A stretch of 64,000 nucleotides of DNA from Yeosuana marina. GTDB taxonomy: Bacteria > Bacteroidota > Bacteroidia > Flavobacteriales > Flavobacteriaceae. The notes beneath the pieces are model-generated. The model saw nothing but the letters and a program-made list of their open reading frames with translations. It was not told the DNA's origin and did not search any database. The position numbers and the translations under genes were made by a program. The stretch's first letter is position 1. Each line of letters begins with the position of its first letter. Positions 34,838-45,084 of the stretch are shown here, piece by piece. The DNA lies in NCBI RefSeq assembly GCF_011762485.1, contig NZ_JAAKGI010000007.1:1-64000 (forward strand), in the 5' to 3' direction.

Positions 34838-36586
34838 TTACTTTAAAGAAGAATATCTGTAATCTATTATAACGTCATTCGCATATAATTTGCCGTCATT
34901 TACAGATATAACTGCATCTTGAGGAACCAACACTAATAACGAAGCCTGTTCTTTTGCTATAGTAAATGTGAAATTATTTTTTACATTCTGAGCGATAAAT
35001 GCTCTTTTTATGGCATCATAAATTTTTAAGCTATTTTCTCCCACAGAAATTGCGACTTCTTTTGCTTCTGGATTAGGATTATAATATAAAAAAGAAGGAA
35101 AAGCATCATCCCGGTAGAAATCTGTTGCCAATAAATTTAATTGAAGGATGTTTTCAACATTTGTTTTTGAAATAATAGAGCCTGCAATTCCCACATGTCC
35201 GCTTCCATAAACGCTAAATTGGGACACATCTGGATTTCCTTTTACCCAATGGGGGCCATCCCCTATAGCAACAGGTGCTTCTATATGTTCATATTTTTCG
35301 AAATGCGCTTTTTTTATCAATCCTTCATAAGCTATCACACCTTTGGTATATTTTTTTTGTTCTGGAATCGTTTGGTGTTCATCGGTCATTTCATAAGGAT
35401 AGAAAAATTTCAAGGCATTACTAGCATTCAGCATCCATTTTCCAATAGTACTGGCGTATCTTTGATCATACCTAACCATGGGCACTAGTGGCCACATAGA
35501 ATCATATGTGTTCATTAAAAACCCAAAACCACCATGATCTACGGTACTTCCTACGATTCCAGATACATCATATCCATTCCAATTACCAACTAAAACACCC
35601 CAGCCTTCTCTACATTCTGGCGTTCCATTAAAAGTCCAATCAAGAATTTTACTGTAATCATAATTTGTTCCTTCTTCAGCATTTAAACGAGCCGCCACAT
35701 AAGCTCCAAAGGGCATTAATATTTCGTAAAATCTATTATCAGTTTGTGACAAAAGAGCCTCTAAAGAAGATTTGGCTCCTTTTAGATATTTTGGGTCTTG
35801 AAATTTTTGATAGGCAGAATACAAAACATAAGCATGACCTGCAGTTGCGTCTTCTTGTTTACAAATCCAATTATCTTGAGGCTCTAGTTTGGCATAATCA
35901 AAATAGGAATGCGCATAGTTCCCAGCCATTACAGAATCTGCTTTATAAAATTTATCTGCAACTGAACGCATGATTTTTGAATAGTCCTTTTCTTCAGGGT
36001 AAAAATTTGCAAGTCCATAAAATAATACATTTGGGTATACATCATACCACCAATCTCTTGCATAGCCACCTCCTAGCAATGCTACTTCAGGGCAGGTATT
36101 ATTCATCACAATATTCCAGTTGGTATCAGAATTAAAATAATTTTTCAACATGGAAACATAATTTTTACCCTTTTGGTTTGTCTTATCAATTCCTACAAGA
36201 GTTGCTCCGAATACAGAACCTATAGTGGCTAGTGATTCATGAAAAATGCCATTATTATGTTCTGCCCCTTGTCTTAAGTCTCCCATAGCTGTATAGATTC
36301 CAAAAGTTTCCTGGTTGAAATTTTTTCGAGAATTATCCTTCCATATTAATGGCCAATAGTCTCCTGTCTGGGTGTCATCAAAAACCAACGAATCAAATCC
36401 TTTGGCTAAATTTTTAAAATCCATTATTTTAAATGGTTTAGGTAGATTGGGCATAGAATCGATGCGGCTCAGTTGAATCTGATTGATTGGGTTCTCTATG
36501 ACAAATTTAGAATGTTTGGTAGTACAAGAATAAAGACCTATACAAACCAACAAAACCATTAAATATTTTATTCTATGCATTTTCAT
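34838..36586 (-). CDS. Lipoprotein, probable (alpha/alpha)6-type carbohydrate enzyme
   Basis: The 582-residue protein has a lipobox (GLYSCTTKH). Helix-rich sequence with aromatic loops (GGGYARDWWYDVYPNVLFYGL, here seen around residues 195-215, and HSYFDYAKLEPQDNW) suggests a helical toroid, and the last 90 residues form a beta domain. The family is not recognised. Its start overlaps the end of the MFS gene by 14 bp, so it is certainly in the same operon. It may act with the 822-residue neighbour on the imported or surface-bound glycan. Confidence 0.7.
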   Translation of the reverse strand: MKMHRIKYLMVLLVCIGLYSCTTKHSKFVIENPINQIQLSRIDSMPNLPKPFKIMDFKNLAKGFDSLVFDDTQTGDYWPLIWKDNSRKNFNQETFGIYTAMGDLRQGAEHNNGIFHESLATIGSVFGATLVGIDKTNQKGKNYVSMLKNYFNSDTNWNIVMNNTCPEVALLGGGYARDWWYDVYPNVLFYGLANFYPEEKDYSKIMRSVADKFYKADSVMAGNYAHSYFDYAKLEPQDNWICKQEDATAGHAYVLYSAYQKFQDPKYLKGAKSSLEALLSQTDNRFYEILMPFGAYVAARLNAEEGTNYDYSKILDWTFNGTPECREGWGVLVGNWNGYDVSGIVGSTVDHGGFGFLMNTYDSMWPLVPMVRYDQRYASTIGKWMLNASNALKFFYPYEMTDEHQTIPEQKKYTKGVIAYEGLIKKAHFEKYEHIEAPVAIGDGPHWVKGNPDVSQFSVYGSGHVGIAGSIISKTNVENILQLNLLATDFYRDDAFPSFLYYNPNPEAKEVAISVGENSLKIYDAIKRAFIAQNVKNNFTFTIAKEQASLLVLVPQDAVISVNDGKLYANDVIIDYRYSSLK

Positions 36587-37814
36587 TTTCTAATATTTCT
36601 TGTTGTTTTAAAAGTTGTTTAGCAATAATTATGGAAAGTAACTGAAGTACTCCTATAATCAATAAAGCATATCTTAATGCAATGTCTGCATTTATAAAAA
36701 ACGCAATAACCAAAAAGGTTCCAGCGCCAATAAGCCGTCCTACAAATAATCCAAATTCGTGGTTCAAAATATAAGAGAACTCATTTCTATTTTCAATTTT
36801 AGAAAGAACATCAATAACTTTAAGTTGAATGGGGAAATAAGCAATATCAAGCACAGGTTTGGCTATTAATAACAAAAACATAAATATAATAACCCCAACG
36901 GAATTAAATAGTAATCCGTTAAAAAAAGAAGCCATAAAAAAGCATATTAATCCAGTACTAAAAATTATTAAGCGATGTTTAGGTTTTGAGTATTTTCCCA
37001 AAAAAAGCATAATTACTGCTGCAATTACAGCACCGATAGATATGGCTGAACCAAGCGCACCTTCAGAATGAAAAAACTTCATCATTAACATAGCTGGCGC
37101 GGTTACAATAAACCCTTGTGCCAACCCTTTTAACAACGCTAATTGAAGCATTTTTTTCCAAAGTTTATGAAATTTAAAATAAAGGAACTTCTCACTTTTT
37201 GGTTTTTCATATTTTCCAAAATGAAATACTATTGAGGCAATAATTGTTATAATAAAAACTATTATAGTAACTACTTTATACCCCGAGTTTACACCTGCAT
37301 TAGAAGTGCCATTTCCATTCATCAAATACCATCCAATTATGACTGGTACAATAGACGCTATGATGGTATAGAAAAAAGTTTCCAAGCCATAGTAAAAATT
37401 CCTTGTTCTATCTTTAGTTGTTGCTAACACAAGGTAGTCTCTATTAGCCCAATACAATCCAAAAGACATTCCCATAATTAAACCCGCTCCAACTAGTCCA
37501 AAATAATTTATTTCTTTTAAGGACATCATAAAAACCATAGAAATGCCACTTAATAGCATGCCTAAAGAAAATAACCGTTTAATATTAATTCTGTTTAACA
37601 AATAGCCATTAATAAAAAAGGTAATGGGTATCCCAGTATAAATAGCCATTTGATAAAAAATTACTTTGGAAGGATCATTGGAATTCCGCATGATATAAGA
37701 AGCTACAAAAATCTCTATTACGGGTAAAACAAAGGCATAAATAACATTGGTAATGATCAATATTTTTGCGCTTCTTGTAAAATCTTTCCACCCTACTTTT
37801 GCTAAATCTAACAT
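36573..37814 (-). CDS. MFS transporter of the polysaccharide locus
   Basis: The 413-residue protein has about 12 hydrophobic helices, a cytoplasmic loop after helix 6 with basic residues (KYEKPKSEKFLYFKFHKLWKK), and the MFS-type pattern of two six-helix halves. It would carry released sugar or oligosaccharide across the inner membrane. It overlaps GH130 by 7 bp upstream and the next gene by 14 bp downstream. The pairing with a cytoplasmic-type phosphorylase suggests import of an intact oligosaccharide. The exact substrate cannot be told from the sequence. Confidence 0.8.
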   Translation of the reverse strand: MLDLAKVGWKDFTRSAKILIITNVIYAFVLPVIEIFVASYIMRNSNDPSKVIFYQMAIYTGIPITFFINGYLLNRINIKRLFSLGMLLSGISMVFMMSLKEINYFGLVGAGLIMGMSFGLYWANRDYLVLATTKDRTRNFYYGLETFFYTIIASIVPVIIGWYLMNGNGTSNAGVNSGYKVVTIIVFIITIIASIVFHFGKYEKPKSEKFLYFKFHKLWKKMLQLALLKGLAQGFIVTAPAMLMMKFFHSEGALGSAISIGAVIAAVIMLFLGKYSKPKHRLIIFSTGLICFFMASFFNGLLFNSVGVIIFMFLLLIAKPVLDIAYFPIQLKVIDVLSKIENRNEFSYILNHEFGLFVGRLIGAGTFLVIAFFINADIALRYALLIIGVLQLLSIIIAKQLLKQQEILENENA

Positions 37815-38863
37815 GATTGTCTTAGTGTTTTTAATATTTGGTTAATTGAAAAGCTAGCTAAACATACATGTTCATCTGATGCTCCGTAATACATTTTAAT
37901 GGTATCTCCATCAATTATATGTCCATTTGTAAACACTACATTTCCAAAAAATCCCGTTTGTTCATAGGTTGAAATGGGTTCCATAATGGGGCCTTCGGAA
38001 CGTGCAATGACTTTAGATGGATCATTCAAATCCAAAAGCAATGCTCCTAAGCAATATCTATTCTTTTCTGTAGCACCATGATAGATCGCTAACCAACCTT
38101 TATCCGTTTTAATTGGGGCTGCTCCTCCTCCAAGTCTTTTACTGTCAAACTTTCCTTGTCGTGTTTTTGCAATACACTTATGATTACCCCAATGGACACC
38201 ATCTGGTGATTCTGCTAACCACATATAATTTCCACCCAATTCTGGACTGCTTGGTCTATGAAGAGCGAAATATTTGCCATTTATTTTCTCCTCAAAAATG
38301 GCACAATCTTTATTGTGAGGGCTAAAAATCATTCCTTTCTTTTCAAATGTTTTCCAGTCTTTTGTGGTTCTTAACCCTACTCCTACGCCATTAGCTGATA
38401 CCATAGTATATGTAAGATGATAGATACTACCTATTTTTGAAACTCGACAATCTTCTATACCGTAAGATTCATAGTCTCCTTCACCAAAGAGTGACGGATA
38501 CGCCTTGTCTTCTTTAAAGGTTACACCATCATCACTAAAAAGTAATCTCAAATGTGATATTGTTGTTAAATAATCCTTTCCATCATAATTAATAACTCTA
38601 GCATCTGAGTCATCTAGTTTTGGATCGTCAAGATTAAATTTTAAAATTTCAAGGTTACCTACAGAATTATATATGGGCACAGATAACAATCCTTCTTTTT
38701 GAACAGTACGTTCTGCCACACGCACTAGAAGCCCTATTTTTCCTTTAAATTCAAACACTCCAGGATTAAGCAGACATTCAATAATCATATTTTTATTACT
38801 AGGATTTAAATCTTTTGGGGATAGAAGAGGATTTTGACTGCTTCTTTGTGATATATCTTTCAT
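37808..38863 (-). CDS. GH130 glycoside phosphorylase family protein
   Basis: The 351-residue protein has no signal peptide. The five-bladed-propeller signature of GH130 is present: GIEDCRV with the catalytic Asp138, HRPSSP, W-x-ESPDGVHWG, GGGAAPIKTDKGWL and YHGA. GH130 members are mostly inverting phosphorylases of beta-mannosides, giving mannose 1-phosphate; a few are hydrolases. Location should be cytoplasmic, fitting phosphorolysis of sugar imported by the adjacent MFS protein. It overlaps that gene by 7 bp. The natural substrate is not fixed by sequence. Confidence 0.9.
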   Translation of the reverse strand: MKDISQRSSQNPLLSPKDLNPSNKNMIIECLLNPGVFEFKGKIGLLVRVAERTVQKEGLLSVPIYNSVGNLEILKFNLDDPKLDDSDARVINYDGKDYLTTISHLRLLFSDDGVTFKEDKAYPSLFGEGDYESYGIEDCRVSKIGSIYHLTYTMVSANGVGVGLRTTKDWKTFEKKGMIFSPHNKDCAIFEEKINGKYFALHRPSSPELGGNYMWLAESPDGVHWGNHKCIAKTRQGKFDSKRLGGGAAPIKTDKGWLAIYHGATEKNRYCLGALLLDLNDPSKVIARSEGPIMEPISTYEQTGFFGNVVFTNGHIIDGDTIKMYYGASDEHVCLASFSINQILKTLRQSC

Positions 38864-38916
38864 AAAAATTTAGAATTATATTTTCAAAAAATAATATGTT
38901 TAAAATGGTATAGTTG

Positions 38917-40242
38917 CTATTTTATTTTTTCAATTTCCAATAGCATAAGCAACGATTCTATAGTTGATTCTGCACCTGAGTTTTTATTGACTTCATTTGG
39001 ACCAGTAATCCCATCAAAACAAACTCCTGTACTTGGATTGTACATAGCCTTATTAGCATCATTTTTACCCGATATCCATAATCCTAGTTCTTTAGCTATG
39101 GTCAAATATTTATCATCATTTGAATAACGATATGCTTCGGTGGCTGCCCAAAGCATGGGTCTAACTCCATAGGCTATTTGAGGATATTTATTCCTCTCTA
39201 CTTCAACAAAATTATTATCTGCTTTATGTATCCAAAAAGCTTCCGCAAACCCATTTTGTAACATCCAAGGGTAAAAATTTTCAATCTCCATGAGAGCACT
39301 ATCAATATAGTCTTGATTATTAAATGCTTGACCTGCTCTTAAAAGTGCATATGCTTGATTATTTCCCCAAGCATGCCATAAATTTTCAGAACTTAAAAAA
39401 GCTCCATAAGGATAATTCTCAGCATCACCCTTTTGCATAAGCATAACACCTTTGACTAGATGATCAATTAATATTTTAGAATCGTTATTTCCAGTTCTTA
39501 TATAATTATTCAGCAATCCCAGAATCAATATAGCTGATTGGTCTGCAGCTGATTTCCCAGGCAACCATGTTGGCAATTCAATAGTATTAATAACTTCTGT
39601 AGTTAAATAAGATGTTGGAAGGTCTCTTTTAATGTTTATTATCAATTTTTCCGAAGCAATTGCTATCCTATTTGACATATCCACATCAGATTTCAAAAAA
39701 GGATATGCAGACTCTATGGCCCATAAAGCTCTAAATGACCACCAATCAAGAACGGCAATTGATGTTCTGTATTTCGTGTTTATAGTAAGGTCATTCCATA
39801 TAAAATTATTAAAATAACCATTTTGGTTTTGCATCTGTAAAACAAACTCAGTAAGGTTTTTAAGCTTTTCCAATGCTATTACATTATCACCATATAATTC
39901 TAAATATTTGGTTAACATCACAATAGCCCTTGACACATCATCTACGCAAGCAAAACCCTCATTTGGTTCAATTGCATAAACATAATTTGGATATTCACTG
40001 TAGATATTAATAATCCCAACTTTTTTACCATTAAAATTAATCTCATTATAAAGATGGTTAAAATGACTAAAATTTATTGCTCCATTTGGTAGTGGTTCAG
40101 AAGGAATAATTTCTATATCAGGATTTGAAATGCTTTCTGTAGGTGCCTTATCAGGAAAAGTGGTGTTACTATCATTGCATGATGAAAAGACCAAAAGCAA
40201 CATAATTAAAAGATGGGTATTTATTTTAAACATAAATATCAT
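38917..40242 (-). CDS. Lipoprotein, helical-barrel protein of unknown family
   Basis: The 441-residue protein has a lipobox (VFSSCNDSN). After a short linker come repeated helical hairpins with conserved aromatic and acidic residues (GFACVDDVSRAIVMLTKYLE, NGYFNNFIW, WSFRALWAIE, LWHAWGNNQAYALLRAG), the pattern of (alpha/alpha)6 carbohydrate-active enzymes. I cannot assign a family. It is the first gene after the hairpin that follows susD-like and leads the enzyme operon (53 bp before GH130). Confidence 0.7.
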   Translation of the reverse strand: MIFMFKINTHLLIMLLLVFSSCNDSNTTFPDKAPTESISNPDIEIIPSEPLPNGAINFSHFNHLYNEINFNGKKVGIINIYSEYPNYVYAIEPNEGFACVDDVSRAIVMLTKYLELYGDNVIALEKLKNLTEFVLQMQNQNGYFNNFIWNDLTINTKYRTSIAVLDWWSFRALWAIESAYPFLKSDVDMSNRIAIASEKLIINIKRDLPTSYLTTEVINTIELPTWLPGKSAADQSAILILGLLNNYIRTGNNDSKILIDHLVKGVMLMQKGDAENYPYGAFLSSENLWHAWGNNQAYALLRAGQAFNNQDYIDSALMEIENFYPWMLQNGFAEAFWIHKADNNFVEVERNKYPQIAYGVRPMLWAATEAYRYSNDDKYLTIAKELGLWISGKNDANKAMYNPSTGVCFDGITGPNEVNKNSGAESTIESLLMLLEIEKIK

Positions 40243-40348
40243 GTATTCAAATTTGTGTTTTTGTAGTTATTGCTTAGTCAAATAGTTATGAGTGTACTTA
40301 AAAAAGTTTAGATCATTATAAAGATGAAATCCACATAATTTTTGATTA

Positions 40349-40383
40349 AAAGAGAAGTAGCAAACTAATAACTACTTCTCTTT
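40349..40383 (-). terminator. Perfect 12-bp hairpin after the SusD-like gene
   Basis: AAAGAGAAGTAG and CTACTTCTCTTT flank an 11-nt loop, 41 bp beyond the SusD-like stop on the minus strand. The T-run that follows on the minus strand is short (TTTTAATC), so it may only partly stop transcription. A leaky terminator here would give more SusC/SusD than enzyme mRNA. Confidence 0.65.
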
Positions 40384-40423
40384 AAACAACTAAACTCAAA
40401 AATTAACTATTGTAAAAGGCAAA

Positions 40424-41911
40424 TTAATAACCAGGATTTTGGGTAATAGTTCCTCCTGACTTATCTACTTCTCCCTGTGGAATTGGATATAAGTAATTTT
40501 TGTCTTGAAAATTCTTTCCTAGACCTGTTAAAACAGATTTTGCAGTTCCCCATCTTTTTAGATCATTAAATCTTTGAGACTCAAAACCTAATTCAACTCT
40601 TCTTTCAGACATCAACCATCCTTTTATTTGAGCTGGATCAGTAGAACTTGGTCTGTCTGCCAAAGTCCCTACAGGAACAATAGAACCATCTGCAGTTGCA
40701 GTAGTTCTTGCTCTTGTTCTTACTTGATTTATAATTGCAATAGCGCCAGGATAATCTTCTGTTTCATTAAGAGCCTCTGCTTTCCAAAGTAGCACATCAG
40801 CATAACGAATATAAATTTTATTACTAGGAGCATCATCATTTCCTTTGTAGTCACCAACTGTATTGCCCAATAATTTTGAGACATTTTGATTGGCTACATC
40901 TACCGTATATAACAATCTTGGGTCGTTAGGTTCAAAAGCATTTATAAAGTCAGTACTTGGTGCTATAAAGCCCCATCCTACCAAAGCACACAAACCGTTA
41001 CCTTTTCTTGGGTTTTGATCTGATACATGATCGTAGGCAAAAATAACCTCGCTATCAGAGAACTCTTTAGTTACATCAAAACTATCAAAATAATTAGCGT
41101 TTAAACTATAAAAACCAAGAGCATCCAATTCATTGACAAGGGTAATTACTGTCGCCCAATCTTCATTATATAAGGCAGCTTTGGCTTGCAATGCAATGAC
41201 TGCTCCTTTTGAAGCTCTCCATGGTTCAGAGGGAGATGGATACTTTGAATTTGGTAATAACGATTTTGCTTCTGTTAAATCTGAATTTATCTGTCCCCAA
41301 ATTTCTGAAGCTGGTACTCGAATTGCAACATCAAAAGCTTCTTCAAACGATTTTAATGGAACCGTTAAAAGTGGTACATCTCCAAAATTATTGACTAAAT
41401 CAAAATAATAAAAAGCTCTTAAAAAATAAGCTTCTCCCAATAATTGATTCTTACGGGCATCAGCAATACCAACCTCCTGAGTTACTTCTGAATTGGTTAA
41501 ATAACTTATGGCAAGATTTATTCTATTGATGCCTTCATAATCATAAAGCCATAATCCATTAAACCCACCGTTATCCGAAGTAAAACTAAAAGCACTAAAC
41601 TCATCCATCCAGGCTTGATCACCGTCTGGATTCCATTTCTTATTCATATCATTAGAAGCAATGTCCTGTAAAATAAAATCATTTCTAAGTACAGTTCCGT
41701 CATCCCATCCCCATTCACCTATAATATTCAAGGTGCTTGAAAGAAGTTGATAAGAAGAGCTTACAGAAGACTCCAAAGTTGTTATTGTTGGAGTTGTATC
41801 AATTTGATCCAATGTAAGAAGACCGATTGGCTCTTTTGTTAGTTCATCATTACAACTAACAAAAGTTGTGATGATACATATTGCGATTAAAGTATTATAT
41901 ATATATTTCAT
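40424..41911 (-). CDS. SusD/RagB-family glycan-binding lipoprotein
   Basis: The 495-residue protein has a lipobox (TFVSCNDEL) and SusD-family features: the TPR-like helical N-terminal part (EAYFLRAFYYFDLVNNFGDVPLL), RYADVLLWKAEALNE, and a C-terminal segment ERRVELGFESQRFNDLKRWG followed by YLYPIPQGEVDKSGG. It forms the lid of the SusC transporter at the outer surface and binds the glycan. It lies 11 bp after the SusC-like gene. The bound glycan is not known. Confidence 0.95.
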   Translation of the reverse strand: MKYIYNTLIAICIITTFVSCNDELTKEPIGLLTLDQIDTTPTITTLESSVSSSYQLLSSTLNIIGEWGWDDGTVLRNDFILQDIASNDMNKKWNPDGDQAWMDEFSAFSFTSDNGGFNGLWLYDYEGINRINLAISYLTNSEVTQEVGIADARKNQLLGEAYFLRAFYYFDLVNNFGDVPLLTVPLKSFEEAFDVAIRVPASEIWGQINSDLTEAKSLLPNSKYPSPSEPWRASKGAVIALQAKAALYNEDWATVITLVNELDALGFYSLNANYFDSFDVTKEFSDSEVIFAYDHVSDQNPRKGNGLCALVGWGFIAPSTDFINAFEPNDPRLLYTVDVANQNVSKLLGNTVGDYKGNDDAPSNKIYIRYADVLLWKAEALNETEDYPGAIAIINQVRTRARTTATADGSIVPVGTLADRPSSTDPAQIKGWLMSERRVELGFESQRFNDLKRWGTAKSVLTGLGKNFQDKNYLYPIPQGEVDKSGGTITQNPGY

Positions 41912-41922
41912 AATTAATGCTT

Positions 41923-44900
41923 TTAAAATTTAACATTTAAACCCAACAAAACGGATGATGATGATGGATAGGTTCCTCTATCCATTAAATCTGTTGATTC
42001 AGGATCCATACCAGTATATTTTGTTGCTGTAAATAAATTTTGACCAGATACATAAAGACGGATATTTTGAACTCCTTTTATTTGATTTATGGTATATCCA
42101 AGCTCAACATTTTTAAGACGTAAATAAGATACGTCTTCAACAAAAATACTTGACACTTTACTACTTCCATTATCTTCAAATGCTACTCTTGGAATTGTAT
42201 TACTAGTACCTTCTCCATCCCATGCACCTAAAATATTGGTTGTATAATTAAATGGTCGTGTATCATAATCTAATATTTTCTTAGAATCATTATATCTATC
42301 AACACCTTCTACACCTTGAAAAAGGAATGAAAAGTCAAAGTTTTTATATGATGATGAAAATGAAATTCCATATGTTAAATCTGGTATTGAACTTCCTAGA
42401 AATTTCCTGTCATCAGAATTGATAATTCCATCATTATTTATGTCTTCAAATTTAATATCCCCTGGTTTTACACTAGGGTTTAAGGTTCCACTTAAATGAC
42501 TGTCAATTTCTGTCTGATTTTGATAAATTCCAATCATTTTATAACCGTAATATGCATTTAGTGGTTGACCAACTTGTGTTCTTGTAACTTCCCCAACTAG
42601 ATTAGGCACATTTGGATGTAATTTCTCAACATTGTTTATTACAGTTCCTATGTTTGCGTTTATGCTGTATTGGAATTCTTTACTTGACTCTCGATAGTTT
42701 AATGAAAACTCAAATCCTTTGTTGCTCACCTCACCAGCGTTTACAATTGTAGGAGAAACATCTCCAACAATACTTGGCAAACCAATTGGTAATAGAATAT
42801 CTGATGTATTTTTTACATAATATTCTGCAGAAAAAGTTAGCTTATTGTTTAACAAACCTAGATCAACACCTATGTTTGTTGATTCTGAACTTTCCCATTT
42901 TAAATCCTCATTTCCATAACGATTTACAACAACTTTACCATCTGTTTGACTAATTAAAGTTAAAAAGGCATAGTTGTCAATCTCTTGATTTCCTAGTTTA
43001 CCCCAACCTGCTCTTAACTTCAAATTTGATAACCATTTAACATCTTTTAAAAAGTCTTCATCAGAAATTTTCCATCCCGCAGAAATTGAAGGGAAATAAC
43101 CCCATCGGTTTTTTTCTGAAAATCTTGAAGATGCATCTGCTCTCATATTAGCTGTAACCATATATTTGCTATCAAACACATACGACGCTGATCCAAAGTA
43201 AGAGAACAATGCCCATTCTGAAGCACTTCCTCCATTCCATAAATCTGCTTCTGTTGCTCCGTAATCAATATATCTAAAGGTATTATCAGTATTATCAAAA
43301 CGCGATCTACTCGCTCCAATTGAAGAGCTATAATTATCAATGTACTCCATTCCTATTAATGCACTGATATCGTGTTTATCATTGAAGGTTTTTGCATAAT
43401 TTAATGTATTATTGAATGTAATAGTACGTGCTTCACCTCGTTCTTCACTTAAATTATTTGGACGATTTTGTCTTCCTAATCCTTGATCAGTGGCATTTCC
43501 TCCGCCGTCGTCATCACCAAAATTCTCGTTAAATGTTTTATTATGAATAAATGATAAATCGACTCCAACGTTGGTTCTAAAAGTTAGTTCTTTATCCTTT
43601 AAAAAAGAATACTCGGCATATATGTTTCCAAAGGTTCTAAAATCTTTTCTTACATCATCTGTAAAATAAGCTAATGCTATAGGGTTTTGTGACCATTCGT
43701 ACTTATCACTTTCCCATCCACCATTATCTCTATCATTATTCAAATAAAAAGGCAAATCTGTAAATGGGTCTCTTTGAGAATATGTAGGATCATTAACATC
43801 CTTATAAACTCCAATAACAGGTGGTCTCAATAATGCATGTCTAATAATACCAGGAGCATCACCTTTTGAAGATAATTTATCTTGTGTTGAGTATGTTAAT
43901 TGAAGATTTGTTCCAATTTTCAAACGATCTGTTAAATCAACATTAAGATTGGTTCTATAAGTTAATCTCTTGTATTTATCATTATCAAATATTACAATAC
44001 CATCTTGACCATAATAGCCTAATGACATTAAAAATTGAACTTTATCGCTACCTCCACTTGCTGTAAACTGCAAGTTTTGTGATTTTCCGGTTTCAAATAA
44101 TTGATCGAGCCAATCAGTATCAGAGAAATCACTTCTTCCTTTGTCAGCAGTATAAGGATTTACACCAGTTCTATCAGAATTATTCCATGCCTTTTCAACA
44201 GTATTCATGTATTGTTCTGCATTGAGCATATTTGGTAAGTTAGAGGCATAATGTAATCCTGTAAAATAGTTTGCATCAAAAGTTATTTTCCCCTCTTTTC
44301 CACTTTTTGTTGTAATTAACACTACACCACCAGAAGCTCTTGAACCGTATATAGCGGCAGCAGACGCATCTTTTAAAACAGTCATTGATTTTATATCAGC
44401 TTGATTTAAAAAACCGATATCTCTTGTAGGAATACCATCTATTACATATAATGGATTATTGTCACCAATAGTTCCTAATCCACGAATACGCACTTCAATA
44501 GGATCACCAGGAGCTCCAGTACTAGATGTTACCTGTACACCTGCAATTTGTCCTTGCAAGGCCTGAGTAACATTTACTACCCTTGTTTTTTCAAGATCTC
44601 CCATATCCACAACCGAAACAGCACCTGTTAAGGTTGACTTTTTTCTTGATGAATATCCCACAAGAACAACCTCATCTAATGCCTGCATATCTTCTGATAA
44701 CATGATATTAATTTGGGATTGTCCGTTAAAATTGACTTCCTGTGTTGAATAGCCTACCATACTAAAAACAAGGACAGAATTAGTAGCTACATTCTCTAAA
44801 GTATAATTTCCATCAAAATCAGTTGCTGTCCCTGATGATGTTCCTTTTATAATAACATTTACTCCAGGTATGGGGCCCTTGTTATCTGTTACAATTCCCG

Positions 44901-44979
44901 TTACGGTTTGTGCACACAACGCACTTCCAAATAACATAACTCCTATAAAATATAGGTTATACATAAAGCGCTTTTTCAT
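41923..44979 (-). CDS. SusC/RagA-family TonB-linked outer-membrane transporter
   Basis: The 1018-residue protein has a signal peptide ending CAQTV, a carboxypeptidase-regulatory-like domain (about 25-105, GPIPGVNVIIKGT), a TonB-dependent plug (about 115-225, with IRGLGTIGDNNPLYVIDG) and a 22-strand beta-barrel ending LLGLNVKF. Size and order match the SusC family. With SusD it imports oligosaccharides across the outer membrane using TonB energy. Paired 21-bp-spaced sites lie upstream (45112-45142), placing it under probable control of the adjacent HTCS 2. Confidence 0.96.
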   Translation of the reverse strand: MKKRFMYNLYFIGVMLFGSALCAQTVTGIVTDNKGPIPGVNVIIKGTSSGTATDFDGNYTLENVATNSVLVFSMVGYSTQEVNFNGQSQINIMLSEDMQALDEVVLVGYSSRKKSTLTGAVSVVDMGDLEKTRVVNVTQALQGQIAGVQVTSSTGAPGDPIEVRIRGLGTIGDNNPLYVIDGIPTRDIGFLNQADIKSMTVLKDASAAAIYGSRASGGVVLITTKSGKEGKITFDANYFTGLHYASNLPNMLNAEQYMNTVEKAWNNSDRTGVNPYTADKGRSDFSDTDWLDQLFETGKSQNLQFTASGGSDKVQFLMSLGYYGQDGIVIFDNDKYKRLTYRTNLNVDLTDRLKIGTNLQLTYSTQDKLSSKGDAPGIIRHALLRPPVIGVYKDVNDPTYSQRDPFTDLPFYLNNDRDNGGWESDKYEWSQNPIALAYFTDDVRKDFRTFGNIYAEYSFLKDKELTFRTNVGVDLSFIHNKTFNENFGDDDGGGNATDQGLGRQNRPNNLSEERGEARTITFNNTLNYAKTFNDKHDISALIGMEYIDNYSSSIGASRSRFDNTDNTFRYIDYGATEADLWNGGSASEWALFSYFGSASYVFDSKYMVTANMRADASSRFSEKNRWGYFPSISAGWKISDEDFLKDVKWLSNLKLRAGWGKLGNQEIDNYAFLTLISQTDGKVVVNRYGNEDLKWESSESTNIGVDLGLLNNKLTFSAEYYVKNTSDILLPIGLPSIVGDVSPTIVNAGEVSNKGFEFSLNYRESSKEFQYSINANIGTVINNVEKLHPNVPNLVGEVTRTQVGQPLNAYYGYKMIGIYQNQTEIDSHLSGTLNPSVKPGDIKFEDINNDGIINSDDRKFLGSSIPDLTYGISFSSSYKNFDFSFLFQGVEGVDRYNDSKKILDYDTRPFNYTTNILGAWDGEGTSNTIPRVAFEDNGSSKVSSIFVEDVSYLRLKNVELGYTINQIKGVQNIRLYVSGQNLFTATKYTGMDPESTDLMDRGTYPSSSSVLLGLNVKF

Positions 44980-45058
44980 AATAAAAGAGAATTAAATTGA
45001 TTAATAATTTGAGTACTTTTTTTCATGATATAAATTAGTTTAGTGAGTTAATATGTTA

Positions 45059-45073
45059 TCAAATCTGATTTGA
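45059..45073. promoter_or_regulatory. 15-bp palindrome upstream of the SusC-like gene
   Basis: TCAAATC-T-GATTTGA is a perfect 7+1+7 inverted repeat 80 bp before the SusC-like start. It may be a second operator or an early-transcript hairpin in the leader. No other copy was seen. Confidence 0.35.
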
Positions 45074-45084
45074 AAACCTGATGA

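Noticed and set aside
37808..38863. Firm assignment of the polysaccharide locus to beta-mannan
   Set aside because: GH130 alone points that way, but no mannanase or mannosidase family is recognisable and GH13 points to alpha-glucosides. The substrate is left open.
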